From contig NZ_CAMLHC010000021.1 of the NCBI RefSeq assembly GCF_946479755.1, positions 80,446 to 144,445 of the forward strand: 64,000 nt of DNA, given 5' to 3'. Origin of the DNA: an uncultured Chitinophaga sp. (GTDB lineage: Bacteria; Bacteroidota; Bacteroidia; Chitinophagales; Chitinophagaceae). A program made the translations under genes and the position numbers. Below are positions 9,273 through 16,766 of the stretch, in pieces (position 1 is the stretch's first letter; every line of letters begins with the position of its first letter). The notes below the pieces were generated by a model. The model did not search any database. It saw only the letters and a program-made list of their open reading frames with translations, and was not told where the DNA came from.

Positions 9273-10475
9273 TTAGCCCTGGGACCCGGGCGAAACAACA
9301 ATCCTGTTCCCATCTATCCGGAACCGCACCATTTTTGTCATTTCCAGCGCTTTCAGCAGCTGCGCCACAGGCTCATTTCTCGACACAATGCCGGAGAGGG
9401 TGATGCCGTTCATATTCCCTTCATAGCTGACATCCACATTGTACCAGCGGGCCACTTCCCGCATAATGGTTTCGATATGGGTATCCTGAAAGTAGAACTC
9501 GCCGTTTTTCCAGCTGAGGATTTCCTCCAGGTTGGGTTTGCTGATGCGGAACGGTCCGCCGCCAGCTGCCATGGTGGCTTGTTCGCCCGGATGCAGCAGT
9601 TGTCCGGCGCCGCCGTTGCTAACGTTGATGGCGCCCTGTACGAGGGTGGTGCGGACAGTGGTTTCGTCCGGATAGGCCATGACATTAAAGGCAGTGCCGA
9701 GCACCCGGATGTCCAGTTGGTTGACGGTGACGGTAAACGGCTTACGGTCGTCTTTGACGATATCGAAGAAAGCCTCGCCGGTCACTTCCACCTGCCGGCG
9801 GTCGGCTGCGAACGTGGTCGGGTAGCGGATGGAAGAGGCGGCGTTGAGCCATACCCGTGAACCGTCGGGCAGGGTCAGCTGGTACATGCAACCGTGTGGT
9901 GTTTGCATGGTATTGTATAAGATGTGGCTGTTATCGTTGCCGGTCAACTGGTAGGCTACCTGTCCGTTGGCCAGTTTCACGATACGGGCGTTGCCCTGTT
10001 GGGCAATGGTGCCATTGGCCACACTGTCGAGCGACACGCGGGAGCCGTCGCCCAGTATCAGCAAGGGTTGTGCAGTGCCGGGGTTGACGGGTTTGCCGGC
10101 GGCCAGGGGCGCCATCTTGTGTTGGCGCCGGGTAGCGAACTTCCAGGTACCTGCGAGCAGCAGGCCAAAGATGGCAGCAGCAGCGGCGTATTTGAACCAG
10201 GGCCGGATAACGGGCGGCTTACGCGCCGGTGGCAGCATTGACAGCTGGGCGTCCTGTTGCCGCGCTTTCAGCAGTATTTCATCGGCCATCTCCGCAGGAT
10301 CATAATCGGCGGCTTCGGCGTAGGCAGGGTTGCTGAAAGCTTCTTCCAGCAGGCGGGAAAGCAGGGCCTTATTGTCCCGTTCCATGGCCATCCGGCGGAA
10401 ACGGTGGACCCCGGACGCATTGAGCGTTCCGTTCATATATTCTCTGAACAGTGCTTCAAATGATGTGTCAGACAT
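9273..10475 (-). CDS. FecR-family anti-sigma factor (transmembrane)
   Basis: A 400-residue protein. The N-terminal about 90 residues are cytosolic (sigma-binding, SFEALFREYMNGTLNASG). One membrane helix lies near 95-115 (KYAAAAAIFGLLLAGTWKF). A periplasmic FecR domain follows (TLPDGSRVWLNAASSIRYP, then VEVTGEAFFDI), and a C-terminal DUF4974-like domain (EILSWKNGEFYFQDTHIETIMREVARWYNVDVSYEG) that resembles the STN fold. It receives the signal from the SusC STN domain and controls the sigma factor encoded 91 bp upstream. The stop codon falls in the loop of a hairpin at 9264-9282. Confidence 0.93.
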   Translation of the reverse strand: MSDTSFEALFREYMNGTLNASGVHRFRRMAMERDNKALLSRLLEEAFSNPAYAEAADYDPAEMADEILLKARQQDAQLSMLPPARKPPVIRPWFKYAAAAAIFGLLLAGTWKFATRRQHKMAPLAAGKPVNPGTAQPLLILGDGSRVSLDSVANGTIAQQGNARIVKLANGQVAYQLTGNDNSHILYNTMQTPHGCMYQLTLPDGSRVWLNAASSIRYPTTFAADRRQVEVTGEAFFDIVKDDRKPFTVTVNQLDIRVLGTAFNVMAYPDETTVRTTLVQGAINVSNGGAGQLLHPGEQATMAAGGGPFRISKPNLEEILSWKNGEFYFQDTHIETIMREVARWYNVDVSYEGNMNGITLSGIVSRNEPVAQLLKALEMTKMVRFRIDGNRIVVSPGSQG

Positions 10476-10566
10476 GCGGATGCTGGTTTAAGGTCATCTG
10501 TTTTTCCCTTGTATATTAAAGGACGGAAAACAGGAACAGGGTAAGACAGTAAAGTGAAAAAATATT

Positions 10567-11157
10567 TTAAGATAAGGCTGTCAGCAGTACCAGTAACGTG
10601 AAAATCCGTTCCGGGTGGCGTTCCAGGTAGTCGCGGATGCTGCGCAGCGCTCTCACGATATAGGTTTGAGAGCTGACCACCGAAATATTCAGTTGCCGTG
10701 CGATCTGGGGATGACTTAATCCCTGAAAGCGATGCAGGATAAACACTTCTTTTACTTTGGCGGGGAGATGTTCGATGGCTTTGCTGAGAATGTTCTCCAG
10801 CTCCCGGTATTCCATCCTGGCCTGCGCATCGGGGAGCGGATCGGCCTGCAGATGCCCCGTGAGCGTGTCCAGGTTGTCAATGCGCAGCACTTTTCTGGAA
10901 AGAAAGTCCATGATCAGGTTGCGTGCACATACATAAATAAAAGTGCCTGCATTGTCTACCTCGGAAAGTTTCTGACGGTTGTTCCATAATTTCAGAAAGA
11001 TATCCTGTGAGAGGTCTTTTGCCTGTTCGGGAGAGCGGGTAAGGCGTAACGCAGTGCCGTACACCTGCGGCCAGTACGTCTGTACCAGCTGCCGGAAACT
11101 GCGTTCATCGCCGCTGGCAACGGCGAGCAACCATTGTTTTTCATTACCGTGGTCCAA
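10567..11157 (-). CDS. ECF RNA polymerase sigma factor (Bacteroidota FecI-like)
   Basis: A 196-residue sigma-70 family ECF factor. Region 2 shows QAKDLSQDIFLKLWNNR and TFIYVCARNLIMDFLSRK. Region 4 shows LPAKVKEVFILHRFQGLSHPQIARQLNIS followed by SSQTYIVRALRSIRDYL, a helix-turn-helix. The usual role is to transcribe the downstream SusC/SusD operon once FecR is triggered. The only suitable start in frame before region 2 is TTG at 11157; no in-frame ATG exists upstream of the conserved core, so an unusual start codon is likely. The C-terminus ends in a hydrophobic run (TLLVLLTALS), common in this subfamily. Confidence 0.92.
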   Translation of the reverse strand: MDHGNEKQWLLAVASGDERSFRQLVQTYWPQVYGTALRLTRSPEQAKDLSQDIFLKLWNNRQKLSEVDNAGTFIYVCARNLIMDFLSRKVLRIDNLDTLTGHLQADPLPDAQARMEYRELENILSKAIEHLPAKVKEVFILHRFQGLSHPQIARQLNISVVSSQTYIVRALRSIRDYLERHPERIFTLLVLLTALS

Positions 11158-11260
11158 TAGTGGTCTTGTTGATATAACAGGAGCGTGGTATGAAAATAAT
11201 ACAACGCCCTGTATTTACAAAACACCAGGCTATTCTGTTTTTCTTTTTTAGGGAGATGTG

Positions 11261-11268
11261 TATCTTGC
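11261..11268 (+). promoter_or_regulatory. Putative -7 element TATCTTGC for the HEAT-like gene
   Basis: TATCTTGC resembles the Bacteroidota -7 consensus TAnnTTTG. It ends only 4 bp before the ATG at 11273, so the transcript would be leaderless or nearly so. No clear -33 TTTG was found. Confidence 0.35.
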
Positions 11269-11272
11269 CCCC

Positions 11273-12118
11273 ATGTTAACACTCGATGACAGGGCCTGGC
11301 AATACCTGGGCGGCCCTTACGGCATAGACGAAAGCCTGCCGGAAGCCATTGCCAGATTAAAAGCAGCTTACTCCAAAGAACTGCTGGACGATATTATCTG
11401 GGAAAGAATTTATCACCAGAATACCCTCTATGAAAATACGTTCGCTGCCATTCCTCACCTGCTGGAACTGGTGGTCAACAGTACCGACGCGGAGATGCAG
11501 CTGGATATCCTCTGCAGCCTCGCCGTACTGATTTCGGAAGATGGTAATCCGCCGCTGCGGGATACCATCCCGGCAGAATACAAGGATAATACCAGCCTCA
11601 CCCGGGAACAGGTTTGCCATATCTACAATGATTACCTGCTGGCTTTACAGCAGCTGCCTGCGTTGTGCACGGCGCTGTTGCCCGAAGCCCGCGCCGGTTC
11701 GGAGGAAGATGATAAGATCTACTTTTTCGCGGCGATGGCCGTAGCGTACGGACAGCGTGCTTTCGCCCGTGTGTTTATCCAGTATAGCGGCGGGGAGGAG
11801 TACATCGCGTATTGTGAAGCCTGTGGCACGGATACTTACGTATGGCCCAAAGAAGACCAGCTGCTGTTTTTCCGGGAAGATCCGGTGTTTCACAAAGACC
11901 AGGAAGCGCTTCCCATAACCCCTCGCCCGGATAAGTCGCCCGTTTGGGACGGTACCACCTTCACGGAGGCCAACAGTTACGCCTGGGGCTATCATTTCCT
12001 TTCACAGCTGGAGATGCCCGCCCTGAAGAGCCGCTGGCCGTACCTGTTTGGCACCGCCAGCTGCCCGGAGTGCGGCGAACCCCTCGAAGTATTTGAGAGC
12101 ATCCTCACGGGAATGTGA
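11273..12118 (+). CDS. Hypothetical HEAT-like helical protein with two C-terminal CxxC pairs
   Basis: ATG at 11273 is preferred over GTG at 11258 because the latter overlaps a probable -7 promoter element; this gives 281 residues. The N-terminal two thirds are helical and contain ERIYHQNTLYENTFAAIPHLLELV, a pattern seen in HEAT-like proteins of unknown function that occur near polymorphic toxins. The C-terminal part has CEACG and, near the end, CPECGEPL, which could bind one zinc ion. There is no signal peptide. The gene stands alone, divergent from the sigma factor. Function unknown; an orphan immunity-type protein is one possibility only. Confidence 0.6.
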   Translation: MLTLDDRAWQYLGGPYGIDESLPEAIARLKAAYSKELLDDIIWERIYHQNTLYENTFAAIPHLLELVVNSTDAEMQLDILCSLAVLISEDGNPPLRDTIPAEYKDNTSLTREQVCHIYNDYLLALQQLPALCTALLPEARAGSEEDDKIYFFAAMAVAYGQRAFARVFIQYSGGEEYIAYCEACGTDTYVWPKEDQLLFFREDPVFHKDQEALPITPRPDKSPVWDGTTFTEANSYAWGYHFLSQLEMPALKSRWPYLFGTASCPECGEPLEVFESILTGM

Positions 12119-12326
12119 CCATCCGGAAAACAACACCCGGCTGCCGCCGGAAAAAACGCACCGGCTGCCGTTTGTAAAAACGACGCCCGGGAGATGAGCC
12201 CGAAACCGGCCCTTCGCGACCAAAGATATATATGATTATATTTTATGCGTTTTCCGGAATTGCCGGCCGTCGTGAAATGTATGCTGACAGCGTCTTTGAG
12301 ATATGGTGTGGTATATGTTTTTTTTG

Positions 12327-12334
12327 TATCTTCG
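12327..12334 (+). promoter_or_regulatory. Putative -7 element TATCTTCG for the cold-shock gene
   Basis: TATCTTCG lies 61 bp before the ATG at 12396 and follows a T-rich run. It matches the recurring promoter motif of this window. The rest of the 12119-12395 spacer contains three degenerate, roughly 30-bp GC/A-rich repeats (around 12121-12205) and no gene. Confidence 0.4.
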
Positions 12335-12395
12335 GGGACGGTAAATGGGATCTTTAAAAACTAAACAGGGACCATCTTCCGGCAAATAAAAAATT

Positions 12396-12866
12396 ATGAA
12401 CAAATCAGAAAACTCCGGTAAAAAGGAAAATCTCAGTAAAAAAGAAGTCGAAAAAAGAAAACAGCAAAAACAAAGAGAAAAACAGGAGAAAAAAGAAGAA
12501 CGGCAGGCGAACAGTAAAAAAGGAAAGAGTTTGGAAGACATGATGGCCTACATCGATGAGGATGGTAATATTACCTCCACACCTCCGGACCCCAACAAAA
12601 AGAAAGAAGTTAACCTGGAAGACATTCAGATCGGTGTGGCGCGTCAGCAGGAGGAAGAACCTGCCAGCCTGATCCGGACCGGGGTGGTCACCTTCTTCAA
12701 CGAATCCAAAGGCTACGGCTTCATTAAAGACCAGAGAACACAGGAAAGCATCTTTGTACATGTGAATGGGCTGCTGGACCGGGTACGGGAAAACTCAAGG
12801 GTCACTTTTGAGGTGGAGATGGGACACAAAGGTCCTAACGCTGTACGGGTGAAACTGACGAAATAA
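12396..12866 (+). CDS. Cold-shock domain protein with highly charged N-terminal extension
   Basis: A 156-residue protein. Residues about 90-155 form a cold-shock domain (TGVVTFFNESKGYGFIKD with the RNP1 core KGYGFI, then SIFVHVNGL, RNP2-like). The first 50 residues are almost entirely Lys/Glu/Gln/Arg and probably disordered, followed by an acidic linker. The CSD binds single-stranded RNA or DNA; the basic tail probably adds RNA affinity. It is twice as long as classical CspA (about 70 residues). A strong hairpin terminator follows at 12885-12940. Monocistronic. Confidence 0.85.
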   Translation: MNKSENSGKKENLSKKEVEKRKQQKQREKQEKKEERQANSKKGKSLEDMMAYIDEDGNITSTPPDPNKKKEVNLEDIQIGVARQQEEEPASLIRTGVVTFFNESKGYGFIKDQRTQESIFVHVNGLLDRVRENSRVTFEVEMGHKGPNAVRVKLTK

Positions 12867-12884
12867 GCCTGTCTATCATATTTA

Positions 12885-12940
12885 AAAGCTGCTGCGTTCC
12901 GGCGGAGGTTTTGCCCCCGCCGGACGTCAGCAGCTTTTTT
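12885..12940. terminator. Bidirectional hairpin terminator between convergent genes
   Basis: AAAGCTGCTG (12885-12894) pairs perfectly with CAGCAGCTTT (12928-12937), with an inner GC-rich stem CCGGCGG/CCGCCGG, followed by a T run on the plus strand and by T residues on the minus strand. It serves the cold-shock gene and the minus-strand small ORF, whose stop codon at 12939-12941 abuts it. Confidence 0.85.
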
Positions 12941-13055
12941 ATTGCGGCTCCTCCTGGTGTTGTATCATCACCAGGTACAACAGCGCTGCCAGCGCCAGCA
13001 GGAAAGCCAGTCCGGCCACAGCCAGACAGGAAAGCATAAAAAACAGTGTATTCAT
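12939..13055 (-). CDS. 38-residue single-pass membrane peptide coupled to the acyltransferase
   Basis: ATG at 13053-13055 overlaps the stop of the upstream acyltransferase by ATGA, and the frame ends with TAA at 12939-12941 (39 codons). The peptide starts MNTLFFMLSCLAVAGLAFLL, continues as one hydrophobic helix, and ends with a polar tail IQHQEEPQ. The four-base overlap argues for translational coupling, and the terminator placed exactly at its stop supports it as the last cistron. No family recognised. It might assist the membrane acyltransferase (inference). Confidence 0.6.
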   Translation of the reverse strand: MNTLFFMLSCLAVAGLAFLLALAALLYLVMIQHQEEPQ

Positions 13056-13870
13056 GACCGTAGGTGTTTTTTCCAGCGCCGGTGTGTCCACAGCCAGTAG
13101 GCGGGTGACTGGCAGATGTCCTGTTCCAGGCGGGCGTTAAAAATGCGGGTAATCTCAAAAGGTGCTTCGGTGGCTGGCTGATCGGTGATCAGCGAAAAGG
13201 ACATCTCCCAGGAATGCCCCTCCTGCCTGCGGATAACAGCGTACACCACCGCGGCATTTACCGCTTTGGCCAACCGCTCCGTACCGGTGATGACCGGCGT
13301 CGGCTGATGCAGGAAGTCCACCACATGTTTGCCGTGTGGGGGCGACTGGTCGGCCACAAAAACATAAGCCCCCGGTGGCAGCCTGCGCTGTAACAGGTAC
13401 CGGGGCGCCTCCTCCATCGTCAGCAACTGCAGCCCGAAACGGGAACGTATCCGCTTCATCAGCCGGTCAAAAAAACGGTTGCTCAGCGGCTTAAAAATGC
13501 CATATACCGGGCAGCGCAATAAGGCCGGTAACATCGACAAACACTCCCAGTTACCGTAATGCCCCAGCATCACGATCACCGGCCGGCCCTGCGCCTGGTA
13601 ATCCTCAATTAAAGATGCATGCTGTAACACCAGGCGCCGCCCGACGTGCCGGCGCGGCATCGTCATCAGTAGCGGCATCTCTGCAAATAACCGGCTGAAA
13701 TGCCGGTAAAAGTCCGTCGCCGTCCGCCGGATCTCCCCGTAGGACTTCTCCGGAAAAGAACGTGACAAATTCTGTATCACCTCCGCATAACGGTAACGCA
13801 TCACCCTGTATAACAGAAAATAAATGATCCACGCAAAACCCGCGGGATGAGGGTTGGATTTCATACGCAT
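13052..13870 (-). CDS. LpxL/HtrB-family lipid A (lysophospholipid) acyltransferase
   Basis: A 272-residue protein with the HxxxxD/E catalytic motif as GHYGNWE (His104, Glu109). Other family features are an N-terminal region rich in Tyr/Phe (WIIYFLLYRVMRYRYAEVIQNL), the VFVADQSPPHGKHVVDFL segment, and a C-terminal PAYWLWTHRRWKK motif typical of late lipid A acyltransferases. It transfers an acyl chain from acyl-ACP to a lipid A precursor (or an amino-lipid) at the inner membrane. ATG at 13870 and ATG at 13864 are both possible starts. It overlaps the following small ORF by ATGA. Confidence 0.87.
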   Translation of the reverse strand: MRMKSNPHPAGFAWIIYFLLYRVMRYRYAEVIQNLSRSFPEKSYGEIRRTATDFYRHFSRLFAEMPLLMTMPRRHVGRRLVLQHASLIEDYQAQGRPVIVMLGHYGNWECLSMLPALLRCPVYGIFKPLSNRFFDRLMKRIRSRFGLQLLTMEEAPRYLLQRRLPPGAYVFVADQSPPHGKHVVDFLHQPTPVITGTERLAKAVNAAVVYAVIRRQEGHSWEMSFSLITDQPATEAPFEITRIFNARLEQDICQSPAYWLWTHRRWKKHLRS

Positions 13871-13986
13871 TGGTTAAAAAAAAGTTAAAGCATCACCCGC
13901 AGACAGGGTAACTGCCTGCTGAAGTGTCGGTACCACGACCGCTGCACTATGCAAAATGACAGCAATTACAAAGGATAATGTTGCGG

Positions 13987-14017
13987 TAAACGGATTGACT
14001 TTTACGCTAAACGGATT
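13987..14017 (+). promoter_or_regulatory. Tandem operator-like repeat upstream of the AraC gene
   Basis: TAAACGGATT occurs at 13987-13996 and again at 14008-14017, exactly 21 bp (two helical turns) apart and 5 bp before the AraC start. AraC proteins bind such face-aligned direct repeats; autoregulation is likely (inference). Confidence 0.5.
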
Positions 14018-14022
14018 TTTTT

Positions 14023-14997
14023 ATGGCAAATACATTCAGAAACAACACCGGCGATGTGATATTTGTAGACGAGAAAAGTATGCAGATGGAAGACCTGATG
14101 ATGACCACCGACAGGAAGGCGCAAACACCTTTCTGGGACATCAGCCTGCGGCAGCATTATTATGAGGGCATACACGTGGCGCAATGTGCGATCAACGTAC
14201 ACCAGGATATTCATGTCATCAGCGGAATGGACGCGCCGATTCCCGGAATGGTGTTCGTGCAGCAGGGAAAAATCACCGCCAAAGGCCACGACAGCGGACT
14301 TACACATCGCTTCACAGAAGGACAGCATAACTTCTTTCGTAACCCCTATAACCCGCAGACAAGTGTTTTTTACCAACAGCAGGACCTGCAGCTATTGCTC
14401 GTGGGGTTCACGCCGGAACGGTTCCTGCAACTCGCGGAAGATGCAGGGCCTTCTCTCTACCAGGCTGCCAATAATATGGTGGCAGGAAAAGACTGGGAAC
14501 AACTGGAGAACCTGCCTGTGACCAGGCAGATGCAGGCCGCCATCCATGATATCCATACCTGCCGCTTCCAGGGCAGGATGAAAGACCTCTACCTGCAGAC
14601 CAAAGCACTGGAACTGTTGCTGCTCCGCTTCGAACAACAGGACCAGCCGGAAGGCGCTGCACCCAAAGCAATAAAACTATCTGAAACGGATATACGAAAA
14701 ATACATGCTGCGCGGGAATGCCTGCTGGCAGATATTCATCATCCGCCATCACTGGGCCAGCTGGCACGGCTCACCGGTCTCAATGAGTTTAAACTGAAAG
14801 CGGGATTCAGGAAGGTGTTTAACAATAGTGTTTTTGGTTATCTGAGAGAGCACCGTTTGGAGATGGCGCGGCAGCTGCTGAAGAAAAAAGAACTGTCGGT
14901 AACAGCGGTGGCTTATGAAACAGGCTATACAACGGTACAACATTTCAGTAAGGAGTTCAGCAAACATTTCGGGGTAAGTCCTTCACGGATGGACTAA
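14023..14997 (+). CDS. AraC-family transcriptional regulator (PchR-like)
   Basis: A 324-residue protein. The N-terminal about 200 residues form a sensor domain. The C-terminal about 100 residues carry the double helix-turn-helix: PSLGQLARLTGLNEFKLKAGFRKVFNNSVFGYLREHRLEMARQLL, then VTAVAYETGYTTVQHFSKEFSKHFGVSPSRMD. The spelling LNEFKLKAGFRKVF is characteristic of PchR/YbtA-type regulators that sense siderophores or other small ligands. The neighbours give no transport operon, so the ligand is unknown. A two-copy direct repeat lies just upstream. The stop overlaps by 4 bp with that of the convergent lipoprotein gene. Confidence 0.9.
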   Translation: MANTFRNNTGDVIFVDEKSMQMEDLMMTTDRKAQTPFWDISLRQHYYEGIHVAQCAINVHQDIHVISGMDAPIPGMVFVQQGKITAKGHDSGLTHRFTEGQHNFFRNPYNPQTSVFYQQQDLQLLLVGFTPERFLQLAEDAGPSLYQAANNMVAGKDWEQLENLPVTRQMQAAIHDIHTCRFQGRMKDLYLQTKALELLLLRFEQQDQPEGAAPKAIKLSETDIRKIHAARECLLADIHHPPSLGQLARLTGLNEFKLKAGFRKVFNNSVFGYLREHRLEMARQLLKKKELSVTAVAYETGYTTVQHFSKEFSKHFGVSPSRMD

Positions 14998-15752
14998 TGT
15001 ATTAAAACAGCGCGGTATTTTCCCTGTTGTATTTCCCAGCGGAAATACCGGTCAAAAAAAGCTTTGCGCCCGGTGGCTGTCATACGGTCATTGAGCTTTT
15101 CGCGCAACAACTGTTGCAGCGGTGCGGGAACTGCCTGACTTGTAATGCTGTTGTCGGAAAGAGAAATGGTATTGATCAGGCAGGTGTCTTTGTCAAAGAA
15201 ACCACTGATCGCCGCAATGGCTCGCTGGTCAGGCGATATGTCGTAAGCAACGGAAGATACCGGCATCCGGTAGGGATGTTGTTTGTCTGCCGACAGATCA
15301 AAAATGGTGCTTTGAAAATATCCTTCTTCCGGAGAAAATTCTTTTTCATGCACCAGGTACCTGTCCTGCAATAACTGGTAAGGCAGCTGGTTGCGGTTGT
15401 TGTAAAGAAACCAGTAACGGGGTTTCCCCTGTTGTTCTTCTATCAGGTATACCGGAAAATTAAAGGTCTGCGCAATGTGTACCAACAGCTTGCCGGGCAG
15501 GCTGTCCAGCGGTTGCACGCTGATGTAATAACCCGACTCGTTGGACCGGTTGGTGACATCGGCAGGGGAGATGTTTCGTCCCTTATAGCGGATACGGTAA
15601 TTATAGAGCGTGTTTTTATTGCCCGCATCCCAGTTGTTGTACCGCTGCTTGCTGGTGATGACCGTAAAAGGCCCGTAGTCCCGCTGTTCACTGCAGGCAC
15701 CCAGCATCAGCAGACTTAAACTGATAGCGATAAGGTTGAAAAATTTTTTCAT
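14994..15752 (-). CDS. Hypothetical lipoprotein
   Basis: ATG at 15752 (rather than the TTG one codon earlier) gives 252 residues beginning MKKFFNLIAISLSLLMLGAC, with Cys20 in a lipobox. The body is mixed beta (for example YRIRYKGRNISPADVTN and RYWFLYNNRNQLPYQLLQDRYLV) with no recognised enzymatic motif. It is probably anchored in the inner or outer membrane facing the periplasm. It ends convergently with, and overlapping, the AraC gene; the start is divergent from the DUF4349 gene, so the 108-bp spacer probably contains both promoters. Confidence 0.7.
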   Translation of the reverse strand: MKKFFNLIAISLSLLMLGACSEQRDYGPFTVITSKQRYNNWDAGNKNTLYNYRIRYKGRNISPADVTNRSNESGYYISVQPLDSLPGKLLVHIAQTFNFPVYLIEEQQGKPRYWFLYNNRNQLPYQLLQDRYLVHEKEFSPEEGYFQSTIFDLSADKQHPYRMPVSSVAYDISPDQRAIAAISGFFDKDTCLINTISLSDNSITSQAVPAPLQQLLREKLNDRMTATGRKAFFDRYFRWEIQQGKYRAVLIH

Positions 15753-15860
15753 CAATGAAAGATAACTTTATTTATCTGTTTTTTTCCGGTTGTGATTTTT
15801 TTAACATTTCCGAAAGGTTACCTTTTGCAGGCTATGCGTATAAACGGAAAAATCACCCTT

Positions 15861-16757
15861 ATGCGTATCCCGATCCGTTATTTAGTTATTCCCGCTTTCG
15901 CTCTTGCCGCCTGTGGCAGCAACAAATCTGCCTACTATGATGAGAATGCCGCTACGGCTGCTGAAAAAAATGCCGGAGATTATGTAGCCACTGCAGATTC
16001 CACTAATTTTTCCAACGACATGTCGCAGCTAACTTCCGCTTCCCGCAAACGTGTACGTACGGCGGATGTACGCTGCCGCGTAACGGACGTGTTCCGGGCT
16101 TCCACCCGCATGGAGCAGGTAGTGTCTTCCGTGGAGGGTATTGTGGTGGAAAGTACCCTGAAGAACGAGTATGCAAAAGAGTACGAGCTTCCCTATACAA
16201 GCGACTCGCTGCGGCGCATGCAGTTGTACACGCCTACGGCCAATCTCACGCTGCGCGTGCCGGTGGCCAGCCTGGACTCGGTTGTAAGCACCCTCACTTC
16301 CATGGCGGTATTTATAGATCACCGCGCATTGACAGACCAGGATTATACACTTGCGTACCTGGCCAATGCACTGAAGAATAAAAAGGTAGGTCACTCCGCA
16401 ACCACCATCGCAACGAACAAAAACACGACTACGCTGGACGTAGCAAAATATGAAGACCAACAGGCGGAAACGAAAATTGACAGAAGCATTTCCAACCTTA
16501 AGCTCCTCGATGATGTAGCTTATGCCACCTTCACCGTCCAACTGTTCCAGTCACAGGCTGCCAGCGTGGAGACGGTCATCAATCCGCATTATGTGTCCCG
16601 CGCCGGCTTTGGGGCGGAACTGCGTACGGCCGTCGTTGGTGGCGCCAATATGCTGCGCGACCTGCTCCTGTTTTTTGTAAACATATGGCCGCTGATGATC
16701 ATCGCGGTATTGGGCTGGTGGGGATACCGCCGGTATCGCAAAATGTTGGTAAAATAG
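15861..16757 (+). CDS. DUF4349-domain lipoprotein with C-terminal membrane helix
   Basis: The start at 15861 gives MRIPIRYLVIPAFALAACGSN, a lipoprotein signal with Cys18; upstream ATGs would bury it. Residues about 65-270 match the DUF4349 pattern (KRVRTADVRCRVTDV, then LTLRVPVASLDSVVSTLTSM and LKLLDDVAYATFTVQL). A helix near the C-terminus (LLLFFVNIWPLMIIAVLGWWGY) followed by Arg/Lys anchors it to the membrane. DUF4349 proteins are envelope proteins of unknown function. The stop is 9 bp from that of the convergent patatin gene. Confidence 0.82.
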   Translation: MRIPIRYLVIPAFALAACGSNKSAYYDENAATAAEKNAGDYVATADSTNFSNDMSQLTSASRKRVRTADVRCRVTDVFRASTRMEQVVSSVEGIVVESTLKNEYAKEYELPYTSDSLRRMQLYTPTANLTLRVPVASLDSVVSTLTSMAVFIDHRALTDQDYTLAYLANALKNKKVGHSATTIATNKNTTTLDVAKYEDQQAETKIDRSISNLKLLDDVAYATFTVQLFQSQAASVETVINPHYVSRAGFGAELRTAVVGGANMLRDLLLFFVNIWPLMIIAVLGWWGYRRYRKMLVK

Positions 16758-16766
16758 GATTCCGTA

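Noticed and set aside
12121..12205. Three degenerate about 30-bp repeats (CCGGCTGCCG with A-runs)
   Set aside because: Too divergent and too few to call a repeat family; noted only within the spacer before the cold-shock gene.
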